Shown: in pieces, positions 43,769 to 51,366 of the stretch | Numbering within the stretch: the first letter of the stretch is position 1 | Layout: each line of letters opens with the position of its first letter | From: Dethiobacter alkaliphilus | Lineage (GTDB): Bacteria > Bacillota > Dethiobacteria > DTU022 > UBA8154 | Assembly (NCBI GenBank): GCA_016841605.1 | Contig: JAENYV010000001.1 | Coordinates: 231,540 to 295,539 of the forward strand | Length of the DNA stretch: 64,000 bases | Reading direction: 5' to 3' | Program-made: the position numbers and the translations under genes | The notes under the pieces: model-generated | Database searches by the model: none | What the model was told of the DNA's origin: nothing | Seen by the model: the letters and a program-made list of their open reading frames with translations, nothing else

Positions 43769-45574
43769 ATGAGTATTGTTTGTGATATCTGCGAACGTCG
43801 CTGTCATATCCGGGAAGGCGGCCACGGCTCCTGCGGCAACTATATCAATGAATACGGCCGGATTCGTGAGAAATATCTCCACAGGTATCTATTAGTAGAA
43901 CCTACTGCCATTGAAACGGTGCCTGTCTTCAATTATTATCCAGGCACCAAGTTTCTGCAGATCACCACCACAGGGTGCGTGTTCGACTGCAGCGGCTGCG
44001 TCTCAACTGTTTTGGTTAAGGAGATAGATCCTGCCGGCAAAGCCCTGGTGGAACTCAGCCCCGATCAGGTAGTCGATCGGGCAGTAGAAAATGATTGTGC
44101 CGGAGTTGTTTTCCTAATGAACGACCCGTTAGCTTCTTTTCAGACGTTTACCGCGGTGGCGCAAGCAGCCAAGGAACAGGGTTTGATGGTGGGCTTTTCA
44201 TCCAATGGCTATTTTACGGAAGAATCCCTCGCCGCTGTCATAGATTATCTGGATTTTGTCAATATCGGATTAAAGGGCTACGGAGACGAAGTATACCGCC
44301 AGTGCGGTGTGCACAGTTCCAAACCTGTCTATCGAACCCTCCGGTCACTGTATGAGCAGGGGGTGCATGTAGAAGTTTCTTGTATCTACAAACTGAGCAA
44401 CAAAGAAAATATCCTGGCTGCAGCCCGAGAGGTGGCTGCTATTGACCGGACCATTCCCTTTCAGGTGATGCGTTTCGTTCCTTATGAGGATGCTCCGCGC
44501 GGAGAAGAACCGTCCATCCGCCGGGCGGAAGAGCTGGTAAGGGAGATCTCCTCTTTTTTGGACTATATCTATCTATTTAACTCTCCGGGGACCGACCTTC
44601 AGGATACTTACTGTCCAAAATGCGGCCAGGCGGTGGTCAAAAGGGAATACTGGGGGCCCATGGGCGCTCTGGTTCGTTCCAAGCGGTTGCCTGACGAGGG
44701 CCCGATGGTCTGCCCCCGGTGCGGAAAACAGATCGCGATTAAAGGCAAATTCAACTATTGCGACTGCGACAACAGCGACGGAGGCTATTCCTACACCAGA
44801 GCCCTGGAAATTATCGAAGGTATCCTGGTAACCCTCGGCGTGGAGAGCCACCGCAAGGTGGTCCAACTGTGGGAGGAAACATTGGGCGGTCGGACCCTGC
44901 AGGGTTTGTACCGGGATATTCAGGAGACGGAAAATTATCTGAGTGTGGTCCTGAATTACGGTGCTAAAGTAGGTGAACAGGAGAAGGCCGAGCGGATGTA
45001 TTACTATTACCGGAAAAAAATGCAGGAAGTTACATCCAGGCTGGAAGGTGTTACAAGGCGGCCGCGGGTCTACTACTGTATGGGAAAACCATTATACAGC
45101 GTCAAGGCAGAGCGTTTTGAAAATCATATCGTTGAATTGGCCGGAGGCATTAGTTTAAACCGGCTCATGACCGACCTCACAGGCCGTCCGGGTATGAAGA
45201 TTCCCGCTGCCCGTGTGAACGAACTAGAGCCTGATGTAATCTTCTTGTCAGCCCAGTATGCAGGGGCTATTGATGATTTTTATCTGGATTGCCGGGAGGC
45301 GGGTGTAGATGTACCTGCCCTGCATCAAGGGCGGGTATATAATCAGTTGGCTCACGGGTGGGAATATGGCAGCCCCCGCTGGTTGCTGGGTTTATTGCAT
45401 ATGGCCAATTGTCTGCATCCGGAACTCTTCGCTTTTGATATGGAAAAAGAGGCGGACGAATTTTACCGGCTATTTTACGGCATCAAGTATAATCAACAAG
45501 AATTAAACCACTCGTTCAGCAAGCCCAGCACCAAATGGACCTGGCGAGCAATTGACACGTACCGCCGAGTTTAA
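43769..45574 (+). CDS. Radical SAM enzyme (AmrS-like) fused to a BtuF-like lobe
   Basis: 601 residues, no signal peptide. The N-terminus has C5-x2-C8-x3-C12 and C22 in the CxIxxGxxGxC pattern of AmmeMemoRadiSam/PflA-like proteins, then the radical SAM motif CX3CX2C at C70, C74, C77 in TTTGCVFDCSGC. A zinc-ribbon-like YCPKCGQ...VCPRCGK follows (about 288-320). From about residue 390 the protein turns into the backbone helix and C-lobe of a BtuF-type binding protein (RPRVYYCMGKPLYSVKAE, HGWEYGSPRWLLGLL, LHPELFAFD), much like the C-lobes of importers A and B. A binding lobe on a cytosolic radical enzyme suggests that it holds the imported ligand during chemistry. It begins 21 bp after the binding-protein gene. 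A second copy is at 62855. Confidence 0.8.
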   Translation: MSIVCDICERRCHIREGGHGSCGNYINEYGRIREKYLHRYLLVEPTAIETVPVFNYYPGTKFLQITTTGCVFDCSGCVSTVLVKEIDPAGKALVELSPDQVVDRAVENDCAGVVFLMNDPLASFQTFTAVAQAAKEQGLMVGFSSNGYFTEESLAAVIDYLDFVNIGLKGYGDEVYRQCGVHSSKPVYRTLRSLYEQGVHVEVSCIYKLSNKENILAAAREVAAIDRTIPFQVMRFVPYEDAPRGEEPSIRRAEELVREISSFLDYIYLFNSPGTDLQDTYCPKCGQAVVKREYWGPMGALVRSKRLPDEGPMVCPRCGKQIAIKGKFNYCDCDNSDGGYSYTRALEIIEGILVTLGVESHRKVVQLWEETLGGRTLQGLYRDIQETENYLSVVLNYGAKVGEQEKAERMYYYYRKKMQEVTSRLEGVTRRPRVYYCMGKPLYSVKAERFENHIVELAGGISLNRLMTDLTGRPGMKIPAARVNELEPDVIFLSAQYAGAIDDFYLDCREAGVDVPALHQGRVYNQLAHGWEYGSPRWLLGLLHMANCLHPELFAFDMEKEADEFYRLFYGIKYNQQELNHSFSKPSTKWTWRAIDTYRRV

Positions 45575-45638
45575 GAGTCTGGAAGAATCGGTTTTATATC
45601 AGCTGTTTATTTTGATTCCAGCTAGGAGGTAACAAAAG

Positions 45639-46127
45639 ATGGATCTGTTCAAGGCCGTAATTTATGGACTAACTTTGCTGTTTTTGGGTGTCTCCGCCGC
45701 AAAGGACATTACCAAAACCAAATTGGCTTTGAACAAGGCACTGCATTCTTTCCTCCGTATTCTGCCCGGCTTTTTGGCTACCCTGCTTTTGATGGCGACG
45801 GTACTAACCTTTCTGCCGGCCTCAGTGATAGCAGGACTGCTTGGAGAACGGTCCGGCGTTTGGGGAGTGGCGCTGGCCGCGATAGTGGGCGCCGTCGCCA
45901 CAATCCCCGGTTTTATTGTATTTCCCTTGGCCAGGTCATTATTGGACACCGGCGCGGGACAGTTACAGGTTGCTCTGTTTGTGTCCACATTAATGACTGT
46001 CAGTATTGTTACTGCACCGGTAGAAGCCGGATACTTCGGCCACCGGGCGACCGTGCTGCGCAATACCCTGGCCTTTGCCTACACCTTTGTGACCGCCCTG
46101 GTCATAAGTTGGGTGAATTCTCCGTGA
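45639..46127 (+). CDS. Half-permease, ArsP/DUF318-like, first part
   Basis: 162 residues behind TAGGAGG, with about four hydrophobic segments. The segment AIVGAVATIPGFIVFPLARSL, followed by LLDTGAG, recalls the PF03773-type predicted permeases. Its stop overlaps the GTG of the next gene, also a small membrane protein of the same type, so the two probably assemble as one transporter. Substrate unknown; position after the radical SAM fusion suggests efflux or uptake of a related small molecule or metal. Confidence 0.55.
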   Translation: MDLFKAVIYGLTLLFLGVSAAKDITKTKLALNKALHSFLRILPGFLATLLLMATVLTFLPASVIAGLLGERSGVWGVALAAIVGAVATIPGFIVFPLARSLLDTGAGQLQVALFVSTLMTVSIVTAPVEAGYFGHRATVLRNTLAFAYTFVTALVISWVNSP

Positions 46128-46660
46128 GGGCGGTGCTGCGGCATTACCGCTTTCTATTGGTTGTCCTTTTATTTAATATTATCGTATGCTTGTTAGGGCC
46201 GGCTGCAGGACAGGAAATATTTGTTAGCTCTTTGGCCTTTTCCAAAAAGATGCTGGGAATTATGCCTCCCATTTTCATTTTGCTCAGCCTTTTGGACGTC
46301 TGGTTGCCCAAGGACTTTATGGCACGCTATCTGGGCGGAAAGAACGGCCCGCTTGGTACTATTTTAACCATGGTGTTAGGCTCAGCAGCCTCCGGTCCGC
46401 TCTACGGAGCCTATCCGGTAGCAGCGACCATGCTCAATAAGGGAGCTACCTTTTTGAATGCCATGGTTTTTCTGGGAGCCTGGTCTATCCTGAAGTTACC
46501 CATGGTTCTGTACGAGATCTCCATTTTGGGACTGAGGTTCGGTTTGACCAGGATGCTGGTCAATATTCCCGGGATTGTATTAATTGCCTTCCTGGTTGAT
46601 CGTTTTGTTTCCGGGGAAGAAAAGAATGCGCTTAGCGCCCAATCCATCTATAAAGATTAG
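46124..46660 (+). CDS. Half-permease, ArsP/DUF318-like, second part
   Basis: 178 residues from GTG 46124, which overlaps the previous stop (GTGA). The frame is open further upstream to 45860, but that part lies inside the first half-permease and is not expected to be translated. Hydrophobic segments include LGSAASGPLYGAYPVAATML and MVFLGAWSILKLPMVL, the second-half pattern of PF03773-like permeases. Followed by a strong hairpin. Confidence 0.55.
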   Translation: MRAVLRHYRFLLVVLLFNIIVCLLGPAAGQEIFVSSLAFSKKMLGIMPPIFILLSLLDVWLPKDFMARYLGGKNGPLGTILTMVLGSAASGPLYGAYPVAATMLNKGATFLNAMVFLGAWSILKLPMVLYEISILGLRFGLTRMLVNIPGIVLIAFLVDRFVSGEEKNALSAQSIYKD

Positions 46661-46701
46661 TATAGTAAAATGTTTAAGCGGTGTTTATACTATATGAAAT
46701 G

Positions 46702-46749
46702 GAGCAGGAGCATTAAACAGTTCAGTCTTACTGTTTAATGCTCCTGCTC
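46702..46749 (+). terminator. Bidirectional terminator between convergent genes
   Basis: A perfect 20-bp stem, GAGCAGGAGC-ATTAAACAGT (46702-46721) and its complement (46730-46749), with an 8-nt loop. It separates the + strand permease gene and the - strand Mop gene. Confidence 0.85.
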
Positions 46750-46797
46750 GTATAAGGCAGTATCGGGTAATGGGCGGGCAAATTCCGGAAAATGTTT

Positions 46798-47025
46798 TTA
46801 ATCCTTTATAAACATAACTGAGGTTGCTTTAATGAGGGCTGTGAGTTCATCTCCCTGCCTAATCTGCAGATCTTCCAGGGACCTTTTTGTAATTACCCCT
46901 GTAACACTGTTGCCGTTTCCGATATCCATTTCCACTTCAGCTGTTACGATACCCGGAACAATATTGGTAACTATTCCGTTAAGCTTATTCCTGCCGCTGA
47001 TTTTCATAGGGATGGTTGTTTCCAT
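46798..47025 (-). CDS. Mop/TOBE-domain molybdate/tungstate-binding protein
   Basis: 75 residues, the usual length for molbindin/Mop proteins. METTIPMKISGRNKLNGIV at the start, then VPGIVTAEVEMDIG and ITKRSLEDLQIRQGDELTALIKATSVM are typical of TOBE (Mop) domains, which bind molybdate or tungstate at subunit interfaces. The ATG at 47025 follows AAGGAGG; the frame continues upstream to a TTG at 47136 without a ribosome site, so the shorter form is preferred. It is the only - strand gene in the window. It suggests that oxyanion storage or sensing is part of this region's role. Confidence 0.85.
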   Translation of the reverse strand: METTIPMKISGRNKLNGIVTNIVPGIVTAEVEMDIGNGNSVTGVITKRSLEDLQIRQGDELTALIKATSVMFIKD

Positions 47026-47452
47026 AGAGCTATAAGCCTCCTTCAACGTTATAAAATCTACTTCAGATATAGTATATAATTCCCTTAAATGCTGAAGATA
47101 TACATTTTCTTGTTGATTATTGTTGTTGTTGATCAATGATGATTTTGGGGATTTATTTATGAGCTAAGAACCTCTTTTCTTCCAGGAAGATCCAATCTGA
47201 ACAGGAGAAAAATATCACTAAAAAAAATTATTTGTTGTATAAGCAGGAAAATTTGACTTATTGATAGAATATATTGCAAAGGAAGTTCGGCAAATACCGG
47301 TTTGGTGCTTCGGTTTGGTGCCGGGGAAGTTTTTGAAAACCCGGGATCAGGAGGAGGTTATTTTTCTTAAAACCGGAGGATTTTTTGCTTCTTAAGCAAG
47401 AAAATAGGACAAAATCCTTGTAAATTTAACAAAAAGGAGAGAAATAGAACTT
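47026..47452 (+). other. Divergent intergenic region
   Basis: 427 bp between the - strand Mop gene and the + strand operon starting at 47453. Besides the site at 47067 it has an imperfect hairpin around 47290-47340 with repeated CGGTTTGGTGC. No confident promoter for the + strand operon was identified; AAAAAGGAG precedes it. Confidence 0.5.
47067..47089 (-). promoter_or_regulatory. Possible regulatory site upstream of mop-like gene
   Basis: On the - strand: TTTAAG (47089-47084), 7 bp, TATACTATAT (47076-47067), 42 bp before the ATG. The same arrangement occurs on the + strand at 46673-46695, and TTTAAG-N17-TATACTATAT at 14385-14417. Confidence 0.4.
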
Positions 47453-48094
47453 ATGTTAAATATTAATGACAACGAGGAAGAAAAATCTTCTTATCATTCT
47501 TTGTTGCCTATATATCCTTTGCTTGCACAGCAATGTGTCGATGACTACCGTCTGGAAAACGGGATTTGCATTGATATCGGCACCGGTAATGGTTATATGG
47601 GAACGGAGATCGCCAAGATTACTCACATGAGTATCTTTTATGTGGATATTGAACCCAAAGGCCTGGAGTTTGCCAGGCATACAGTTGAAGAAGCTAATAT
47701 AGATAACGAGGTATCATTTGTTGAAGCAGATGTTTGCCGACAGCTTCCATTTAAAGATAATTTTGCGGATTTTATTATAAGCCGGGGGTCTCTTTGGTTT
47801 TGGGAAGATAGAGTAAAGGGTATTGCGGAAGTTTACCGGGTGTTGAAAATGGGGGGTAAAGCCCTTATTGGGGGTGGTCTTGGACGTTATCTGCCAGGCT
47901 CCATGAGAGCCAGGCTAATGGAAGGGCGCAAGAACATGCTGGAAAAGAAAGGCGTAAAAAAGCCTTCAGGCAAAGAACTGCAAGATATGGCTTTACAGGC
48001 GGGGATACTCAGTTTTAAAATATTGCGGGATTCGCCGGAACAGAAGACAGGTACCTGGATTGAAATACATAAATATGTGGAAAAAGTGGGGTGA
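47453..48094 (+). CDS. Class I SAM-dependent methyltransferase
   Basis: 213 residues. SAM-binding motif I CIDIGTGNGYMG, the acidic loop after strand 2 (FYVDIEP), motif II-like FIISRGSLWFWED and LKMGGKALIGGG show a UbiE/Methyltransf_11-type enzyme. It shares SRG-(S)-(L/I)-x-FWED and the overall plan with 62259-62876. It heads a tightly packed operon with a cytosolic binding protein, a G3E GTPase and an ABC ATPase, so a small-molecule or chelate substrate is more likely than RNA or protein; not proven. Confidence 0.75.
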   Translation: MLNINDNEEEKSSYHSLLPIYPLLAQQCVDDYRLENGICIDIGTGNGYMGTEIAKITHMSIFYVDIEPKGLEFARHTVEEANIDNEVSFVEADVCRQLPFKDNFADFIISRGSLWFWEDRVKGIAEVYRVLKMGGKALIGGGLGRYLPGSMRARLMEGRKNMLEKKGVKKPSGKELQDMALQAGILSFKILRDSPEQKTGTWIEIHKYVEKVG

Positions 48095-48100
48095 TTCTCA

Positions 48101-48970
48101 TTGGACAAAATTATATTGCATTGTCCTATGAATATAAGCCGGACATTATCGAACATGATCAGAGAGTTTATTCAAAAGGAATATGGTGAGAGCCGGGCTT
48201 TGGAGATTTATGACGAACCTCATCGACTTGGTCAGGAAAGCTCATTATTAAAGACAGTACGTGAGGGGGTAACCCCGGCCTTGTATGTGGGTCATGCCAC
48301 GGACTTTGGTCGGATGCAGCAGAAGCAGGTTGCCGAGTACTTTGAAACAGTGCCTGATTTGCCTCTGGGTTTAAACTTGAAAGAACTGGGTTTTCAGGAT
48401 AACAACCGCTACTTTCATCCGATTACCGTGATTCCTTTTGGGGTGATTTATAACAAAAACCTGGTGGGAAAAGATCAGGCGGAAAAATGGAATGATTTTC
48501 ACACTCCGGAATATAACGGAAAAATCAGGCTTCCGGATCTGGAAAGAACAATTTCCAAAGTAATCGTCGGAGCAATGAGAATGAAGTATCCGGTTACTTA
48601 TGAACAATTTCTTGCTAACTGCTTTTTTAAAGGGAGTCCCATAGATGTCGTAAATTCAGTTGATGAGGGTGAATATCACTATGGGATGGTGAACGTTGCT
48701 TTTGCCCGCTTTTCACGCCTTAAAAACACCGGCATGCTGTGGATGGAAGAGGGAGCCTTCTGTATGCCGCAGGTAATTGCTGTAGGCAAGGGCAAATATG
48801 ACAAGGTTCGTAAGATTGTTGATTACATTTTTTCCGAAGATATCCAGAACTTTTTCGCGCTGCAGGGGTTTATTCCCGCTGTTACCGGTGAGGTTCCGGC
48901 AATCTTGCATCAAGACCGTCTCAAGCTTATCTGGAATGGCTGGGAAGAGTTTTTAAGAGCAACAGCATAA
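48101..48970 (+). CDS. Substrate-binding protein without signal peptide
   Basis: 289 residues, TTG start 6 bp after the methyltransferase stop. The fold resembles family 1 extracellular binding proteins (iron/spermidine type): ITVIPFGVIYNKNLVGKD, LRLPDLE-like IRLPDLERTISKVIVGAMR and VDYIFSEDIQNFFALQGFIPAV near the end. The N-terminus MDKIILHCPMNISRTL is not a signal peptide or lipobox, and no in-frame upstream start adds one, so the protein should remain in the cytosol. No permease gene accompanies it. It may hold the imported ligand for the neighbouring enzymes. Confidence 0.65.
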   Translation: MDKIILHCPMNISRTLSNMIREFIQKEYGESRALEIYDEPHRLGQESSLLKTVREGVTPALYVGHATDFGRMQQKQVAEYFETVPDLPLGLNLKELGFQDNNRYFHPITVIPFGVIYNKNLVGKDQAEKWNDFHTPEYNGKIRLPDLERTISKVIVGAMRMKYPVTYEQFLANCFFKGSPIDVVNSVDEGEYHYGMVNVAFARFSRLKNTGMLWMEEGAFCMPQVIAVGKGKYDKVRKIVDYIFSEDIQNFFALQGFIPAVTGEVPAILHQDRLKLIWNGWEEFLRATA

Positions 48971-49005
48971 TTGAGAGGTTTAGCGATAGAACTGGAAGAA
49001 AGCAG

Positions 49006-49713
49006 GTGTCCTTATTGCGTTTTATTATTGTTACAGGGCCTCCTTCGGCCGGAAAAACTACGGTTATGCTGCATACTGTCCGGCATCTGTTGGCAGATGG
49101 AATCAGGGTGGCTGCCTGTAAAATTGATTGTCTGGAGACGTCCGACGATGAACGTTACGGTACCCTTGATATTCCGGTGGCGGTTGGGCTAAGTGATTAT
49201 TTGTGCCCCGACCATTATTACGCAGCTAATCTGGAAGAAATATATAACTGGGCTGCTGAACAGGCGGCGGAGGTCTTGATTCTGGAAACCGCCGGGCTTT
49301 GTCACCGGTGTGCTCCGGCAGTAAAAGGGTGTCTTTCTATTTGCATGATTGACAATTTAAGCGGCATTGATACCCCGCAAAAAGTAGGTCCGGTTTTGGA
49401 TACGGCAGATATTATTGTCATAACCAAAGGAGATATTGTCTCTCAGGCTGAGCGTGAGGTCTTCCACCAAAGGATTGAAATGATAAATCCGGTGGCTAAA
49501 ATATTGGCAGTAAACGGACTTAACGGGTTGGGAACCCTGCGGCTGAAAAAAGAAATACTATTAAGCTCACCGATCAAACAAATTGAAGGCAAAGAACTGC
49601 GGTCTTCCATGCCTGCAGCTATCTGTTCCTACTGTACAGGTGAAACCATGATTGGCAGCAGTTACCAGATGGGCAATGTAAAAAAAGTTAATTTTGGAAG
49701 GTGGGCTAAATGA
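49006..49713 (+). CDS. G3E/HypB-type GTPase, probable metallochaperone
   Basis: 235 residues from GTG 49006. P-loop GPPSAGKTT (11-19), a Walker-B-like LETAGLCHRCAP with the Glu typical of G3E GTPases plus a CxxC pair, and the base-recognition motif TKGD. G3E GTPases (HypB, UreG, CobW, MeaB) insert nickel, cobalt, zinc or cobalamin. A C-terminal ICSYCTGET gives a second CxxC. It overlaps the next gene (ATGA). The nucleotide fold is certain, the chaperone role is inferred. Confidence 0.7.
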   Translation: MSLLRFIIVTGPPSAGKTTVMLHTVRHLLADGIRVAACKIDCLETSDDERYGTLDIPVAVGLSDYLCPDHYYAANLEEIYNWAAEQAAEVLILETAGLCHRCAPAVKGCLSICMIDNLSGIDTPQKVGPVLDTADIIVITKGDIVSQAEREVFHQRIEMINPVAKILAVNGLNGLGTLRLKKEILLSSPIKQIEGKELRSSMPAAICSYCTGETMIGSSYQMGNVKKVNFGRWAK

Positions 49714-50507
49714 TTAATACCATTACGATTCTGGGGGGGAAAAATAAAGAAGACGAGCCGGAACCGGTTCAGCATTTAGATATTCGGACCGGGGAGATCC
49801 TGGCGGTCGTCGGGCCAACCGGTTCAGGTAAAAGCCGGCTTATCTCGGATATTGAACAATGGGCGGAGGGTGAAACACCTTCGCAGCGTTATGTTCTGAT
49901 TAATAATATCCCGGCTGCTAAATATGCGGAACAACAATCCCTGCGCAAGCTCGTTGCCGAGGTATCGCAGAACATGAACTTTGTCATTGATATGTCGGTT
50001 AGAGATTTTCTCATCTTGCATGCCCGCAGCCGCAAAGTTGACTCTCCGGAAACAGTAGCAGAAGAGGTGGTTATCTATGCCAACAATCTGCTTGGAGAAC
50101 CTATCTCTCCCGGGGACAAACTTGCTGTGCTAAGCGGAGGACAATCTCGCGCCCTGATGGTGGCTGATGTGGCTTTAATCAGTGATGCTCCGGTGGTGTT
50201 GATTGATGAGATCGAAAATGCAGGAATCGATCGTTTGCAAGCTTTACGCTCTCTAACTGTTCAGGGCAAACTAGTCGTGGTGGTTACACATGATCCCGTA
50301 TTGGCTTTAATGGCGGATAGACGCGTGGTAATGAAAAACGGAGGGATAATGAAACAGCTGACGACAACAGCAGAGGAAAAGCTGCTTTTAAAACGTCTGG
50401 CACATATGGAGCGTGAGTTATCTAATTTGCGAGAGAAACTACGTTTGGGGGAGCAATTGCCGGAAAATATTCCGATACTGATCAAAAATACCGAAAATAT
50501 ACCATAG
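49710..50507 (+). CDS. Orphan ABC-type ATPase
   Basis: 265 residues, ATG overlapping the previous stop. Walker A GPTGSGKS, signature LSGGQSRALMVADVAL, Walker B VVLIDEIENAG and a switch His in VVTHDP. The Walker B Glu is in DEIENAG instead of the importer form DEPT. The C-terminus adds a charged helical tail (LLLKRLAHMERELSNLREKL), maybe a coiled coil. No permease gene is adjacent. With the GTPase and cytosolic binding protein it may form a soluble complex; alternatively it may serve a permease elsewhere. Confidence 0.65.
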   Translation: MINTITILGGKNKEDEPEPVQHLDIRTGEILAVVGPTGSGKSRLISDIEQWAEGETPSQRYVLINNIPAAKYAEQQSLRKLVAEVSQNMNFVIDMSVRDFLILHARSRKVDSPETVAEEVVIYANNLLGEPISPGDKLAVLSGGQSRALMVADVALISDAPVVLIDEIENAGIDRLQALRSLTVQGKLVVVVTHDPVLALMADRRVVMKNGGIMKQLTTTAEEKLLLKRLAHMERELSNLREKLRLGEQLPENIPILIKNTENIP

Positions 50508-50546
50508 AATTAATAAAAAATTTACTGGAAACGGGAGGTTTTTCAA

Positions 50547-51365
50547 TTGAAAAGGTTTTTAAGGATTTGTGCGGTAATTTTAATAGTCGTTTTTTTAGGG
50601 GCAACAGGCGGTTGCGGACCCAAGAATACGGATGTTTCCAGTGCAGGTCAAGAAATACAGCAGAGCAGCAAGGGAGAAGAGCTCCTGGTTTACTCCGGTG
50701 CCGGCTTACGCAAAGCGATGGAGGAGATTGCAGGGTTGTTCCAGGAAGACACCGGCATTATGGTTCAATTCTCCTATGGGGGTGCCGCTCAGTGCGTAAG
50801 CCAGATTCTTACCGTCGATAAAGGAGATGCCTTCCTGCCGGGGGATGTGGCGGAATTGAAGAAATTGATTGAAAAAGATAAGGTTGACCGGCAAAAGCCT
50901 GTGGTTCTGCATATCCCTGTGCTTGCGGTTCCTGTGGGTAATCCTGCCGGTATAACCGGGATAGAGGATCTCGCCGAACCGGGGGTTAAAGTTATTCTCG
51001 GCGACCCTGAGGCAAACCCAATCGGTAAGCTGGCTGATAAAGCCTTAAAGGAGCTAGGGCTTTTTGAGAAAGTGGAACCCAATATTGTGGCTCGGGCGGC
51101 AACGGTCAATGAGCTTTTTGCTTCCCTGGCTTTGGGACAAGCAGATGCTGCCGTTATTTGGGAAGACAATCTGGTAGGCAATGAAGATATTGAACTGATT
51201 GAGACGACAGATTTAGATAATTATATCAAGACTGTTCCTGTTGTCTCTTTGAAATGCTCTACTAACCCGGAAGCGGCCAACCGGTTTGTTGAGTTTGTAG
51301 CCGGTGAAAAAGCGATGGCTGTTTGGGAAAAATGCGGATTTAAACCGGCACCGGAGGCCAAATAA
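50547..51365 (+). CDS. ModA/WtpA-like oxyanion-binding lipoprotein
   Basis: 272 residues, TTG start behind GGGAGG. Lipobox Cys in ATGGC. The mature part matches ModA-type molybdate/tungstate-binding proteins: LLVYSGAGLRKAMEEIAGLF, VQFSYGGAAQ, GDAFLPGD, VILGDPEANPIGKLADKAL and AAVIWEDNL. No ModB or ModC gene is nearby. Whether it binds molybdate, tungstate or another anion cannot be told. It stands between the cytosolic complex and the NikA-type importer. Confidence 0.75.
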   Translation: MKRFLRICAVILIVVFLGATGGCGPKNTDVSSAGQEIQQSSKGEELLVYSGAGLRKAMEEIAGLFQEDTGIMVQFSYGGAAQCVSQILTVDKGDAFLPGDVAELKKLIEKDKVDRQKPVVLHIPVLAVPVGNPAGITGIEDLAEPGVKVILGDPEANPIGKLADKALKELGLFEKVEPNIVARAATVNELFASLALGQADAAVIWEDNLVGNEDIELIETTDLDNYIKTVPVVSLKCSTNPEAANRFVEFVAGEKAMAVWEKCGFKPAPEAK

Positions 51366-51366
51366 A

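Noticed and set aside
45860-46123. Upstream extension of the second half-permease frame
   Set aside because: It lies within the first half-permease gene, and the GTG at 46124 overlapping the stop is the natural start.
47026-47136. N-terminal extension of the Mop protein to a TTG at 47136
   Set aside because: The ATG at 47025 has AAGGAGG upstream and gives the normal Mop length; the extension has no ribosome site.
47232-47262. Degenerate operator-like sequence containing TTTGACTTA before 47453
   Set aside because: Only one half-site resembles the motif; the other arm does not match.
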